This document shows positions 15,001 to 20,580 of a stretch of 64,000 nt of DNA, piece by piece. The position numbers and the translations under genes are program-made. Each line of letters starts with the position of its first letter. Position 1 is the stretch's first letter. Source of the stretch: Nostoc sp. PCC 7524 (GTDB taxonomy: Bacteria > Cyanobacteriota > Cyanobacteriia > Cyanobacteriales > Nostocaceae); NCBI RefSeq assembly GCF_000316645.1, contig NC_019684.1:1488001-1552000 (forward strand), in the 5' to 3' direction. The notes under the pieces were generated by a model. It searched no databases, was not told the DNA's origin, and was given only the letters and a program-made list of their open reading frames with translations.

Positions 15001-18000
15001 TTGATGATCCCTAGCCCCAGGTCATTTTTCTTGGAGGCTGCTGCTACCATGTTCGTGGTAGCGTCAATGGCAGCATCATCTACCGCAGAGATGGTGAGAT
15101 TCCCAGCAACTTTAATGTCAACGGTGTTTGTAGCGTTCTCACCACTGTCGATGAATGCTGTGGCTTCTGAACTAACTTTGTTACTGGCAAGTACACCGCT
15201 CATGGTCATGGCATTCGCCCCGAAGAGCGCAGATGCTGCTGCGGTAGCACTATTGCTGGTGCGGGCTTCTATCTGCGCCAGGGAATTGGCGGTAACGGTG
15301 AGATTTCCATCGGTGGAAATATCGGAGTTGCGGATATATGCTTCAACTTTTGCTGGTTCTTCGTTGCCAAAGACAGGTAAGACGGGAATCCACAAAAGAC
15401 TAGTGGCGTAACTTTGGGCGCTGTTAGATAAGTCTGGATTGGCGACATCACCGCCTTCGTAGCGATAGATGATATCACCCACTTTAACGCGATCATTTTC
15501 CTGTAAAAGGTCTGGCGTGTCAGTGGTTTCGTAGTCAAATTCATTGGGGGCTAATCCGAACAGAGCATCCAAGGTGTCATAGAGGAGATTCTGGGACTGA
15601 TAGCCAATGGTATTAAATGCCAGAACTACACCATAGGCATCTGCTCCTGTATTGATTGCACTCTTAGTCTCTGCCCCTAGTTGGGCTGTGTTTTCTGCCT
15701 TAACTTCAATATCACCAGTGGTTATCACCTCACTATTTTCAATGTAGGCGATCGCGTCACTGAGAACACTGTTGACGGCAATTGTGCCATTGCCAGCGAT
15801 AGATTTCCCTGTACCAAAGGCACTACCCCCAGAAGATTGGGCGGTGGCATCTGCTACTGCCTGGATAACTGCCTCTTCCCTGGCGGTAACGTTAACAGTA
15901 TTAGCTCCAATGTCTGCATTCTTGATATAAGCAGTAGCCCCCCCATCAACTTCATTGCGAACTACCATCCCCCCAATGGCAACAGAGTTAGAATCACTCA
16001 GATTCATGCCATCGTTTTGAATCTGCGTAGCCAGAAGTTCTTTCCACAGGTCGAGATTGTTGTAGTTTTCAGTTAGCAGATCAGCCGTGTAACCATTTTC
16101 CCCCAGATAGGTGTAAGTACGTCCTGATTCACCGAGAGATTTGTCAAAGTTCATTGACAGCGAAACAGTATCACCAAAGTTTATTATCTTTGTTGAGTTA
16201 CCTGGTGTTAAAGATGCTGTGGTGTAAGTTGGGTTGCCAAACAGAGGAATCAGGGCAGCAGCACCATCATTAAGAACATCAATGCCTCCAGTATTGGTTG
16301 TTACCTGGGAAGTGACAATCTTGCTATTGGAGAAGATACCAGCGCGATCAGTTGCTTTAACCGTTAGAGTTCCTTTTGCTTCCAGTTTCTTGCCGTCTGC
16401 ATCCAGCGCATCTTCCACAAAAGCGAGGGCGGCACTGGCAACCTGATTACTCGCTACCAGACTGCCTACAGCTGTGCCATTGCTGTTAATTAGCGCTTGA
16501 CCCGTGGAATCTGAAATGTTGCTAACAGTGGCGTTAATTTGTTGCGCTCCATCTGCTGTGACTGTGACATCGCCACTGTTGATCTTAGTATTTTTAATAT
16601 AGGCTGTGGTATCAGCACCTATTACCTCGCTATCACTGCCTAACTCAATTCCTGTGAGAGTTTCAAAGGTTTTACCGAGTAAGTTACCAAGACTAAAGGC
16701 ACTATCTGGGGCAATTGAGAGTAATACAGTAGGGCTAGGCTTGCCAATTGAGTTAAAGGCGAAGGTAAAAGCACCTGTGGTATTAGAACCCCCTTGTGCC
16801 TTGGCTGTAGCTTCCGATGTGGCATCAATTGACGAGGTATTACTAGCATTAACCCCAAGATTACCGTTTGCTGCTGTAATGCTACTATCGAGAACGTAGG
16901 CAGAAACATCACCGGAAATTTCGTTCAAGGCAAATGTTCCGCCAAGACTGAGGCTGGATAGGTTCGCTAATGTTCCCAACAAACCGAAATCGGTAATTGC
17001 CATTGCATTTGCTTCCGCCTTAATGGCTTGACTGTTGGCAGCATTGATGGTGATGTTGCCGTTTGTGGCATTTAGGGAAGAACTGTCGGAAACGTAAGCC
17101 TGAGTATTTTTGATGACCTTATTAGTTGCAGAGGCTTTGCCAAACTCTACTCTTGTCAGTGACGAGAGGTCTAGATTTGGCTGCTGTAAATCTCGCGATC
17201 GCGCTGTGTAACTTGAGTTATCTGTCGCCAAAACCGTAATCGCTTCGCCATTTGCCCCTGGGTCAGCATTAACGGTACTGCCAATAATGTATGCCTGGGT
17301 ATCACCAACTACTGCGTTACTAGCAATCTTAGCCTCGGCAGTGTAGCTCGAATTGTTGGTTGCTAATACTTCTAGAGTTTTAGTCTGAAGATTGACATTG
17401 GTAACATTAGCAATTACATCATCCTGAGTCACGGAAGTTGAGTGAACACCCAAGAAATCAGAATCAATTGTGCTGGTAATATTCCCTGTTGCGGTTGCTA
17501 AAACCTCAACCCCCCCGGTGGCTGAGACACCATCTTTACCAACGACTGTCGTGGCTACTAAGGAGTCACCTATGTAGGCTTTGGTATCACGAGCTAGAGT
17601 AATGTCACTCTGGACTGCATCAAATCCAATTACATTACTAATGTTAGTGTCAGTGGTGATTTTGGTTTGAAGGTTTGTGTTGTCTGTGGCAATAACAGAG
17701 ATGCTATTTGGATCAGAAATTACACCAGCATTGATGGTTGCACCACCGTCAATTCCAGCATAGGTAGTGATTGAGATGGGTTTGATATTTGTGGTGACAT
17801 CAATACTTCCACTGAGGCTAGTTCCTGCGATATCAGCATAGTCAAGGCTGCCGTCGTCAAAGCTAGAACCGCTCTGCTCAAAAGACTCTCCTGCCAACAA
17901 CTGCGCTAATAATATCAAACCATAATAATGATTTTCAATAAAGCTAGATGCTTCAGGTTGCAGAATACTATCGGGATTGACATATAAATCTAACTGTCCC

Positions 18001-19775
18001 AAAGTACCATTGTAACCTAATATATCGCTGGTGTGGATAGCAACCACCCGTGTAGCATCGCTACTATTGAGCCGTTCTGCTTCTCCTCGACCTAATGCGC
18101 CCTCAAACTCTGGTCCAGCAGGGTCTAGTCCAATAATTAGATTAAGGGAATTTCCAGTAAGCTCTTGATATTTTGCCCCAGCATTACCACTGACATGAGC
18201 GCCTAAACTACTACCAATTAAAGTGATGGTGGTGGGGTTAAGACCTGTTAGATTATTGGCAAGAAAGCTACCCAGGGCATTACCAACTCGCAGGGTATCA
18301 TCGGCTGCGGTGGGATAGTCAAGATTACCAGCCAGATCACTCCAGTCAACGAAGATAATATTGACATTTCCGCCTTCTTTGTCCTGAATTGACTGGAATA
18401 GCTGGTCATAATTAGCACTTGATTTAATATCAGATTGCCAACCGTGAGTGACTACATAGGTCGGATTGGTTGGATTAAATTCGTTGGCATCGTCAGCATC
18501 CCAAAGGTAGAACTTAACTGAGGCATCCCCTAAGTTGTCCTCTTGTAGCAGGGCAAAGTTGGCGTTGCTGCGAGTCTGGCTATTACCGCCTAAACTTACC
18601 GATTCAACGGTTGCATCCGTAAGCTGCACGTTAAAGTCAGTATTGGTTTCAGCAATGACTTCTAGATTATCGGCTTTAATCGTAGCGGTTGAACCAATAA
18701 TCGCAGTGGCTTCGGAGGTGGAGTTGACCTGAAAGGATGTATTTGAGGCGTTGAAGGTTAAGTTGTTGTGAATGCGTGCTTCTAGCTTGACTTTTCCAGC
18801 TTCGATTGTGCCATCAACGGTTATATTGGCTGTGAGTTCAACTGGTTTGAGATCGCTAGTTTGGTTGATGTTGCTAGTCGCGATCGCGCTTAATGTAACG
18901 TCTCCTGTTGTTGCAATTTTAGTAGTAGAAGGAACAATAATTGTTTCCGCGCTTAAAGATAAACTGTCACCATTGAGGTAAAGATTTCTGGCAAAATTAA
19001 CTGTGTCTGCACCAGCATCTCCATCAATCTCTAAAACCCCATCTCCCACCGTAAAGAGATTATTACTATTGCCAATATTATTAAAGGTAAAAATATCGTT
19101 TCCTGTACTACCAATGATTTTCTCAATGCTAGTCGTCTTGATGTTTGCAGAATTGGTACTATCTGTAACTACAATTTCTAGAACTCCAGAACTAAACTCA
19201 GAAATACTGAAGCTTAGGGCAGTGGTAAGGTTAGCAAAACTCAGGGTATCAAATCCGCTTGAGCCATTTATTTCTAAAGTAGTTCCCCAGTCACTTTGTT
19301 GAAAGGTAAAGGTATCATCATTAGTGCTAGGGGAACCTAATAATAAAATTCCACCATAGTTATCTAAAGCTTGCTTACTCAACACAGAAAGAGATTCAAA
19401 ATCCGTCCCTACTAAAGTATCTATATCCGTCCCTACTAAAGTATCTATTCTTCCTAATAATGGATCTATACTCCCTACTAACCAATCTCCCCCTACCAAC
19501 GCATCTATACCTGTAATCTCTGTCAATTGACTCTCAGGTAACGCCACACTCAGGTAATCTACAGGGAAAACTCCCCTGGTGAGACTCAGATCCAACCTAT
19601 TTGGGTACACAGATACAAACTCATCTAGAACAAGAGTGAATTCTGTGTTTTGCCCTAGTGGAGAATTTGCTGAAGCTAGAGGACTAGTTTCTAAGCCATC
19701 TAAAGCTAGAGGACTAGTTTCCAGTCCATCTAAAACGGAAAAATTCTGAGCATTGAGGTTAGAGAAATTTTCCAT
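1..19775 (-). CDS. Giant beta-strand-repeat surface/secreted protein with internal lipase domain (3' end beyond window)
   Basis: The ATG is at 19775-19773 and the same frame reads sensible protein at 15545 and down to base 3, so at least 6,590 codons are visible; the C-terminus lies outside the window. There is no classical signal peptide. Residues 1-130 are acidic, with short tandem duplications (LETSPLA and DTLVGTD). An RTX-like stretch (GSTGNDIFTF) follows, then a lipase-type domain at about 405-630. After that come thousands of residues of modules of the type VSVARN-I...VxAYIxNSxI...GDVxVxAxSxxxI, rich in Ala, Val, Ser, Thr, Asn and Gly and almost free of Cys, as in beta-solenoid adhesins. 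Modules with Y-x-Y-x-G...W interrupt the middle part. The family resemblance is to giant 'beta strand repeat' or hemagglutinin-like proteins. Function (adhesion, envelope or matrix) is inferred. A sapC gene lies 58 bp upstream. Confidence 0.85.
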   Translation of the reverse strand, partial: MENFSNLNAQNFSVLDGLETSPLALDGLETSPLASANSPLGQNTEFTLVLDEFVSVYPNRLDLSLTRGVFPVDYLSVALPESQLTEITGIDALVGGDWLVGSIDPLLGRIDTLVGTDIDTLVGTDFESLSVLSKQALDNYGGILLLGSPSTNDDTFTFQQSDWGTTLEINGSSGFDTLSFANLTTALSFSISEFSSGVLEIVVTDSTNSANIKTTSIEKIIGSTGNDIFTFNNIGNSNNLFTVGDGVLEIDGDAGADTVNFARNLYLNGDSLSLSAETIIVPSTTKIATTGDVTLSAIATSNINQTSDLKPVELTANITVDGTIEAGKVKLEARIHNNLTFNASNTSFQVNSTSEATAIIGSTATIKADNLEVIAETNTDFNVQLTDATVESVSLGGNSQTRSNANFALLQEDNLGDASVKFYLWDADDANEFNPTNPTYVVTHGWQSDIKSSANYDQLFQSIQDKEGGNVNIIFVDWSDLAGNLDYPTAADDTLRVGNALGSFLANNLTGLNPTTITLIGSSLGAHVSGNAGAKYQELTGNSLNLIIGLDPAGPEFEGALGRGEAERLNSSDATRVVAIHTSDILGYNGTLGQLDLYVNPDSILQPEASSFIENHYYGLILLAQLLAGESFEQSGSSFDDGSLDYADIAGTSLSGSIDVTTNIKPISITTYAGIDGGATINAGVISDPNSISVIATDNTNLQTKITTDTNISNVIGFDAVQSDITLARDTKAYIGDSLVATTVVGKDGVSATGGVEVLATATGNITSTIDSDFLGVHSTSVTQDDVIANVTNVNLQTKTLEVLATNNSSYTAEAKIASNAVVGDTQAYIIGSTVNADPGANGEAITVLATDNSSYTARSRDLQQPNLDLSSLTRVEFGKASATNKVIKNTQAYVSDSSSLNATNGNITINAANSQAIKAEANAMAITDFGLLGTLANLSSLSLGGTFALNEISGDVSAYVLDSSITAANGNLGVNASNTSSIDATSEATAKAQGGSNTTGAFTFAFNSIGKPSPTVLLSIAPDSAFSLGNLLGKTFETLTGIELGSDSEVIGADTTAYIKNTKINSGDVTVTADGAQQINATVSNISDSTGQALINSNGTAVGSLVASNQVASAALAFVEDALDADGKKLEAKGTLTVKATDRAGIFSNSKIVTSQVTTNTGGIDVLNDGAAALIPLFGNPTYTTASLTPGNSTKIINFGDTVSLSMNFDKSLGESGRTYTYLGENGYTADLLTENYNNLDLWKELLATQIQNDGMNLSDSNSVAIGGMVVRNEVDGGATAYIKNADIGANTVNVTAREEAVIQAVADATAQSSGGSAFGTGKSIAGNGTIAVNSVLSDAIAYIENSEVITTGDIEVKAENTAQLGAETKSAINTGADAYGVVLAFNTIGYQSQNLLYDTLDALFGLAPNEFDYETTDTPDLLQENDRVKVGDIIYRYEGGDVANPDLSNSAQSYATSLLWIPVLPVFGNEEPAKVEAYIRNSDISTDGNLTVTANSLAQIEARTSNSATAAASALFGANAMTMSGVLASNKVSSEATAFIDSGENATNTVDIKVAGNLTISAVDDAAIDATTNMVAAASKKNDLGLGIINDLFNTLTGDYQYTSNSGTQGLRFGDKVRLDDVDATTKNAPSVITQGDWIELSSDVGNGKEGQIYEYLGNTDINGTSLLGKVDFNTDVDFTDGNWRLIAGKAGTVYQYMGAGGSTEDNRNLATEDYNNFEFWKELSENNVIPSSISTAILKDNKLDPGKAKSFYGVVARNDIDSDVVAYLDHAVLATPNDVNSGLANVVINALESVSLRAIDTSVISSVSNSKGGVLTNNQLRSSADAYITNSSIQQAGGDGEVRVEATNVSALEATSLTRSKGEESVGVVVSFNTLGWEASNVLFQAIDSLLGRELLTGEDPARAYAYIQDSTVTADGDLHVLADSSAIMKATTGNEQASTPTNSFLINTAYGKKAMAAGGMLASNKVSSEAQAWIDYSNDYTGSRTVTVGGTVEVYAQDKAGIVADSRLAVDAIATNNLNALVDVAVALGANDYKYTTASGSVTVGEDADPNTKNLLVGDRVRLAEGSVYEFQGGTSGESIDLSQENFNSSRWEKVNLGVEDLGLNIGNLSASDARAYGGLVVLNDVRSDVDATIRNTTVNASEVIVKAVENAKLQAFMESSISASGGSAFKELGEGKVFAANGLIATNIVQAQADAAVSGGSVTTTGDITVAAMNTSGVDATINAATLSGDTAFGAVVALNTLGWEASGVLLGTVEASIGDPLVSDIFGLDTGANATATITNVSLDIGGEVNVLADNAAKMNATVSNAASSAASALFDAGGKAAGGIVASNKVKSSATALINNEDLTFDPNTPSVDAGDNILVSAVDNVELYSNVKLVSSSITTNDGGASVLDEQISDALTVDFVSSEGQRNLEYGDRIRLANNHTAGGNAGSVYEYMGKGGNPADTRNLTTEDFSNTDYWKEVLETQLIPQGNNFTPSDSQAVGGVVVFTELDSTVEAAIKNTVVEADGDIKVSATENALMETIADTTVESSGGDIFGRGKSQAYNGIIATNVLLTKADAYIDNAEVTTKNGGNVIIDAVNNSQMDAQTLAATTSGADAVGVLLAFNSMGYDSRNLLFNTLDSLLGLSELTDELEGLLVDYDLNDGISEPVNLNDGDWVKLITGEVYQAIGDRTNVNLNSEDYSDRAHWIEVKSPFGNEIPARAQAYIRDTNVDSAGDIIVTADATAQLNATVSNDATAKAAAFYGANGMSGSGILASNKVSGLAKSFIEFTAEQGTIQAEGSVSVLADDASGMDAFTSLGNTATKTNQLGANLLNDLVNNLKSEYQYTTKSGTQDLVFGDKVFVASDYGLPDNAVDPTQETVGQLFTFMGADESSVNLESEDFSNFERWKVVNDDNLIPSKVAEAAVKAFGKSIGTGKSYYGAVIRNDVQGQVVSYIDNADVDAAGNIVADLLSSETANELKVGTRVKLTTDIGAAKAGEIYEYVGEERLEAINLTTEDYRDRNLWRKVNAIEVSAVEAATMTAFDQSITQANNEAIGGLITTNQLQGQAIAYIEDSEITTLNTGDVVVDAQNVASLDATSLTQSKASQSIGVVVAINTVGWDASNILFQALDALLGDTLLTGLVEDKQDGARAFILNSAVDAARNLSVTSDASAILNATIGNEQVSNTTNSFLINAKHGKNGMSASGTLASNRVKSEAKAYIDNSESGDIVEVDGTIIIAARDEAQIDANTKVATQAITTNTLSDVVTLLGNLLPDGYSYTTASGEINLLNSSSDTALFNALTNTGFDRTISNTETLVDALKQGFRVKLQEDINGGSSGEIYEYIGVDVNSPVDLSQQNYGDINLWQRQTKPLFVGDRVRLGANYQGPNGEDYGDPGAVYKYVGQESSPTPIDLGKEDYTNTNRWQKITGGADDINDSYPNFGNLTASDARAYGILVVVNDVRTDVEAYIKGTTINAGEVKVQAIENATILASADSNVTASGGSAFKELGEGKVIAVNGNIVTNLVQSQANAYILDSEITTTNTGTTGDLTVDAQNTSAINATLLSTTDSGDKGIGITLAFNTLGWKSQNVLFNTVEALLGDPFISGALGGENPSEAKAFIKNSFLDIAGDLAVTADNSAQLNATASNATKSAGSALFNASSKAFGGLIAMNKVNSGAKAYIETTADQPVLGADADEVIVGGTVIVKAEDNAGIYANTKIVASSVTTNDGGIGVASETVNDFVPADFSTDEGTVDIKFGERVRLSDSYDSNLGKPGSVYQFMGTNEAGENLDLSTQNYTDAGFWKQVLETQLFPGGINFDESNSATVGGLVVLNDLRSNVEARIERITVTAASIDIDAIENATIQATADSTAISSGGSSFTGQGDSLAVNGVIATNGVLSSAQAFIQDSDVTTTTGDVTVDANNTSTVDAKTLSATNAGAKGVGVTLAFNQIGWDSQNWLFNAIDTILGDPLISNAFGNQNPALVQAYIRDTDIDSAGGIHLSAISTASVNATVTNETETAAYSFGVGNGADSLAVGVVISQNLVNSQAHAFIDTTDTTGVQNDIDAKNGNLTILAEDNASIISNSKLAAISSTTNDGGLSLLTQFVDKLAGEYQFTDRSGTQEVGFSDQVRIDDVDYNSSTSDPAEVVAGDRIKIDFNLADGTATQGQVFEYIGTSPLTTPDLDNLGANNYNNTALWKEVSFTPGGVYQFIADELYADDEVDYLSTDGTVAAIELGDRIKVKANNGDSQVGEVYEYLGTISQKNLDLSTIDFANDILWKLIDTVTLDLSSEDFSNTSRWRELSTVDLRQTIPGVSFNLTNSDSSSFGGLVVRNDVRSDVDSYIDNSDVDVAGNVQLDALETATIFAQDESTVTSSGGSTFGGGTSLAINGVIVTNLVLSGADAYITNSSVDTTSNGDVILNAENTSDIDATVNSIIKSNGTSVGVVLSFNTIGIASQNILFNSIDTLFGTDIANEQPATVKAYTDNTSINAAGGISATATLNANINASVENAATTIAASFGDNKAISVGAIVSLNKLSTFVAASLDGNGTKSLIAGNGDIIVGASDESQINSEVKATSIAVAAGVGSGTSVSVGLSVSRNEIRNVLQSFITDATSVQANNGSIVVSANEAASIQATSRAVAVALSGSLSDKSIGVAGGGATAVNVILGGANAFIANSPNVKAGRVTVTTTNSADIDATVGAIAVGVTLGSDSATAVGIGVSYAENRMGFSDIITRTPLDVQAYIRNSQVTAPNGVTVSATSTANINATINATTVAAALSGGSATSVSAAGLLTFNYVATAVKAFIEGDTTTVTTTGTDVVVTASDQSKVSADAQAVSIGASISASSSAVSAAIGLSLAFNTIDNETKAYIKGVGTLLTSGGDVKVSATDTATIEAVSVAASLAAGVSLSGTGVAVSGGGAVAQNVILSKTNADLEDSVLGSAVNQVGAVDLDASSDAEISAIVGAASAAVGIGASTGVAVSIGVSVARNFIGYGLDNDTSADINSDQNPTTLTTGTRVKIVNGPRSGDVYRYLGSDLSDGAGIDLDTQNYGDTSVWEQINLSDSAAQVQATITNTSINASGALTVDADAEQTIDAIVIAASAALSGGGNTGVAVSGAGVYAENVIQSVVKATVNGDGATGIKVDSSSLTATDASSIEAIAGAASLAASVGGNTGVGVSVGLSLAFNEIANDVEASIKNADNGFETTSGDVTVSATSQGRPVFNASTSELSNAGLSFAQLDDVAKADEDNPDNAIAEDTIDLIADQAILAKIRSLFTSQGKTLSFNDTVGTEAKYTTNEAESQDLRQGDTVKITDDFTGTGQKGRVYRYVGSDRNNINLSNENYGNTSNWVLIDKLKVTILEENQRWAVVDPDGTTYILNRNGNSLEVTQTNINAISAAASLAAGIGGGNGVAVSGAGAVAENVILSTTNATIDSSDVISAGDVVVSAASNSTIQSTIAAASLAIGGGGSAGVGVSIGVAVARNFIGITPGGSDRILPEVGATIKNSSIDSVGNLSLNAIGSQTINSIVLAGSAGVAVGGKAGVAVSGSGVFAENEIDVDVTSAIEGDRAIDTAGGVTEGIRAHAISITAQDVSEINAIAGAVSLAASIGGKAGVSVSVGVSLAKNTITSSVEAAILNADNGVQTTGGDITIAAVQAGSIAATSSAASLAAGLAGLAGIAVSGAGAEATNIIHANTNAYIDSSTIESAGNVDLDANSTSTIDATIISAAFSLAVGGIAGVGASIGAALATNKIGDGTENTGQVQAYIEDSSITNADALTIDAVANQEIDALVLAGSVAIAGGTVGVGLAGAGASASNQIAANIGAYIDGDGTEGISVDSVTINTDDTSTITANTGSAAVAASFGLAGASIAVGAAIATNTINNQVEAYIQNADELTASVGNITITADEIANITALTAAASVAVSISIISGGAGALAVTEAINTLTTHVTAAIANSTVTANGEVKVQAQDTSTVDSETIAFAGSGSFVSLSAGVVLAQNEIGNNVTAHITNSTVTAEAEGDISVIATSTPTIETLSEVGAVALGFGGSGAGGSAETIINGTTEAYVDSSNLTAIDNEIIVSADSTTTAKPEIKGLSVGLIGVTVMESQVTLDGETRAYLTGTSTVDANKLDILAEDQVTATPVTEIGAGGAITISTTKSTVNITRTTAAEVSSGADITLTNGDLNVLATADISGTTNTSSKTFSAADIAVNTVDTTLNNTTRAAIASGATVRSAQGAVKVDANATNQAESEIESLGVGLLLKVGTSNPTATVNSITEALIDGVVTGITADGKAGNVTINATAVDQAAAGAKTAGGGLISVGVANVAANITSTVSAFAGGTIQSANNIQITAISQTDADADSESSSGGAVDVTTLNATATSNPTIRADIGSNAILEAGLGVVVNAVHGQDPPTFSDGSFSATTGVNSSSNTITFANNHGLLTGDTVTYNQNSQTTPVGGLTDGREYGIIKSSDQAFQLGTIFNSLDFEDNPVIDVDRDTINFSGRHNLQDGDRVIYTANEAIVGGLISGKTYEVRYINDTTIKLIDPDNPPATAQKFSGNNINVGSDTTIISLDNHNFSDGQAITYRAPKATVFSSPSIDVTGTGE
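640..6400 (-). repeat. Short beta-module array in the giant protein
   Basis: Downstream (C-terminal side) of the large composite repeats the protein continues as simpler modules of roughly 70-90 residues. Each reads approximately AxSLAIGxGGxAGVGVSVGVSVARNxI, cut here into parts: a Gly/Ala/Val-rich stretch, then ARN or AEN plus a hydrophobic pair, then VxAYIxNSxI, then GDVxVxA. Only near 3680-3980 and 4620-4830 do Y-x-Y-x-G modules interrupt it. The pattern suggests regular solenoid turns. Confidence 0.65.
6400..16750 (-). repeat. Large composite protein repeats (about 370-500 residues each) in the giant protein
   Basis: A signature of the form FNTIGWxSQNxLFNxxDxLFG recurs about nine times. 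Its plus-strand positions are near 16675, 15580, 14115, 13010, 11910, 10430, 9040, 7940 and 6430. The spacings fall into two classes, about 1.1 kb and 1.4-1.5 kb. The long spacings carry extra Y-x-Y-x-G...DY.N...W modules. A second marker (GGI/GGA..V..TTNDGG followed by SKIV..) recurs near 16290, 12610, 8630 and 7520, which points to a still larger three-unit period of about 3.7-4.0 kb. The array probably grew by duplication of multi-module blocks. Confidence 0.7.
17885..18565 (-). other. Embedded pancreatic-lipase-family alpha/beta-hydrolase domain
   Basis: Within the giant protein (residues about 405-630) the order of motifs matches the animal-type (PF00151-like) lipases. YVVTHGW forms the oxyanion-side strand. 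IGSSLGAHVSG is the nucleophile elbow, with Ser523 at 18209-18207. GLDPAGPEFEG carries the acid Asp551 at 18125-18123. HTSDILGYNG and LGQLDLYVN match the conserved HT...G..DFYPN region, and ENHYYG supplies a candidate His616 at 17930-17928. The Ser-to-Asp gap is 28 residues and Asp-to-His 65, so the lid region would be short. The elbow has Ser where most relatives have His before the nucleophile. Activity and substrate (lipid or ester) are inferred. Confidence 0.75.
19401..19733 (-). repeat. Short in-frame tandem duplications at the N-terminus of the giant protein
   Basis: Two direct repeats lie in the first 130 codons. A 24-bp unit occurs twice in tandem at 19401-19424 and 19425-19448 (protein DTLVGTDI). 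A 30-bp unit occurs twice at 19674-19703 and 19704-19733 (protein LETSPLALDG). Both are multiples of three and keep the frame open. They look like recent slippage duplications in an acidic leader. Confidence 0.8.
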
Positions 19776-19833
19776 GACTTCGCAATTAAATATAGATAGA
19801 GATAGGGATTGATTGGTTGAGAATTATTCAGAG

Positions 19834-20580
19834 CTATTCAGCCTCAGAATTTGACACCTTAGTACCTTTCTTGGCAAGTTGAGAGAAAAGGTTTAGAGAA
19901 TGGAGGTGCAGATAAATTAGTTCTAACCAGCCTGTTTGCATTAAGCCAAATACTTGTTCTTGCGAGAGTTTGTTGAGCTTGTCACGACTAATTCCCCAAA
20001 AACCACTCAAAGAAGATTTTTTCCCTTCATTGGTTGTAAACTGAGCCTGCATTGGTTCTAGTAAATCCAGTTCTTTAATCTGTTGGCAAAACGCTTCTGT
20101 CACTCGAAACTGTGCTTGATAAATCTGGAGGAAATTAATGACATTATTTAAATATTGAGTTTGATTTCCATCGCTGTCGAACAGTCGTTCCCCTGAGCCT
20201 GTTTGATTCCAACCGGAAAATTTTTCATCAATACAGAGCGTAAAGGTTTTACCATCGTCTCCGCTAGAGAACACAAAAGGATAGCGCCGGATAAAGGCAG
20301 GAATATAGTCTGCTTGCCACTCTCCTGCTTCATTAATAAATAAGTTTTTTTGCTCTTGAAGTCCTACAATCGCTGCTGGCATTAATGTTTCTTCTGTACC
20401 AACAAAAACAATAGGGTAGATTGATGCAGATTGAGCAAATTCAGCACTCAGCAAGGGAAACGAGTTCACCTGTTCTGTAAAGAAATACTTATTGTCCATT
20501 TTCAGCGACCAGTCGCGATGCTGCTCTTTGGAAATGGAAACTACGTGCTTGTAAATTAATAGCTGATTAGACAACTGCAA
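19834..20580 (-). CDS. sapC: SapC family protein
   Basis: A 248-residue protein that matches the SapC family (PF07277) along its whole length. The N-terminal LLIYKHVVSISKEQHRDW is followed by NSFPLLSAEFAQSASIYPIVF, and then in separate blocks ADYIPAFIRRYPFVF, GERLFD, TEAFCQQIKELDLLEPMQAQ and WLELIYLHLHSL, all typical of the family. The start is supported because the family homology begins within the first ten residues. SapC was named from the S-layer secretion locus of Campylobacter; its biochemical role is not settled. It is soluble, with no signal peptide or membrane helix. It lies 58 bp upstream of, and on the same strand as, the giant repeat protein, so the pair probably forms an operon and SapC may help the giant protein reach the surface. 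That role is inferred. Confidence 0.85.
   Translation of the reverse strand: MQLSNQLLIYKHVVSISKEQHRDWSLKMDNKYFFTEQVNSFPLLSAEFAQSASIYPIVFVGTEETLMPAAIVGLQEQKNLFINEAGEWQADYIPAFIRRYPFVFSSGDDGKTFTLCIDEKFSGWNQTGSGERLFDSDGNQTQYLNNVINFLQIYQAQFRVTEAFCQQIKELDLLEPMQAQFTTNEGKKSSLSGFWGISRDKLNKLSQEQVFGLMQTGWLELIYLHLHSLNLFSQLAKKGTKVSNSEAE

Noticed and set aside
390..19302. Many plus-strand open frames (Ala/Ser/Thr/Val/Pro-rich) opposite the giant gene
   Set aside because: They are antisense shadows of a repetitive minus-strand frame that reads as one coherent protein. Their composition mirrors its codon bias and they have no recognisable domains.
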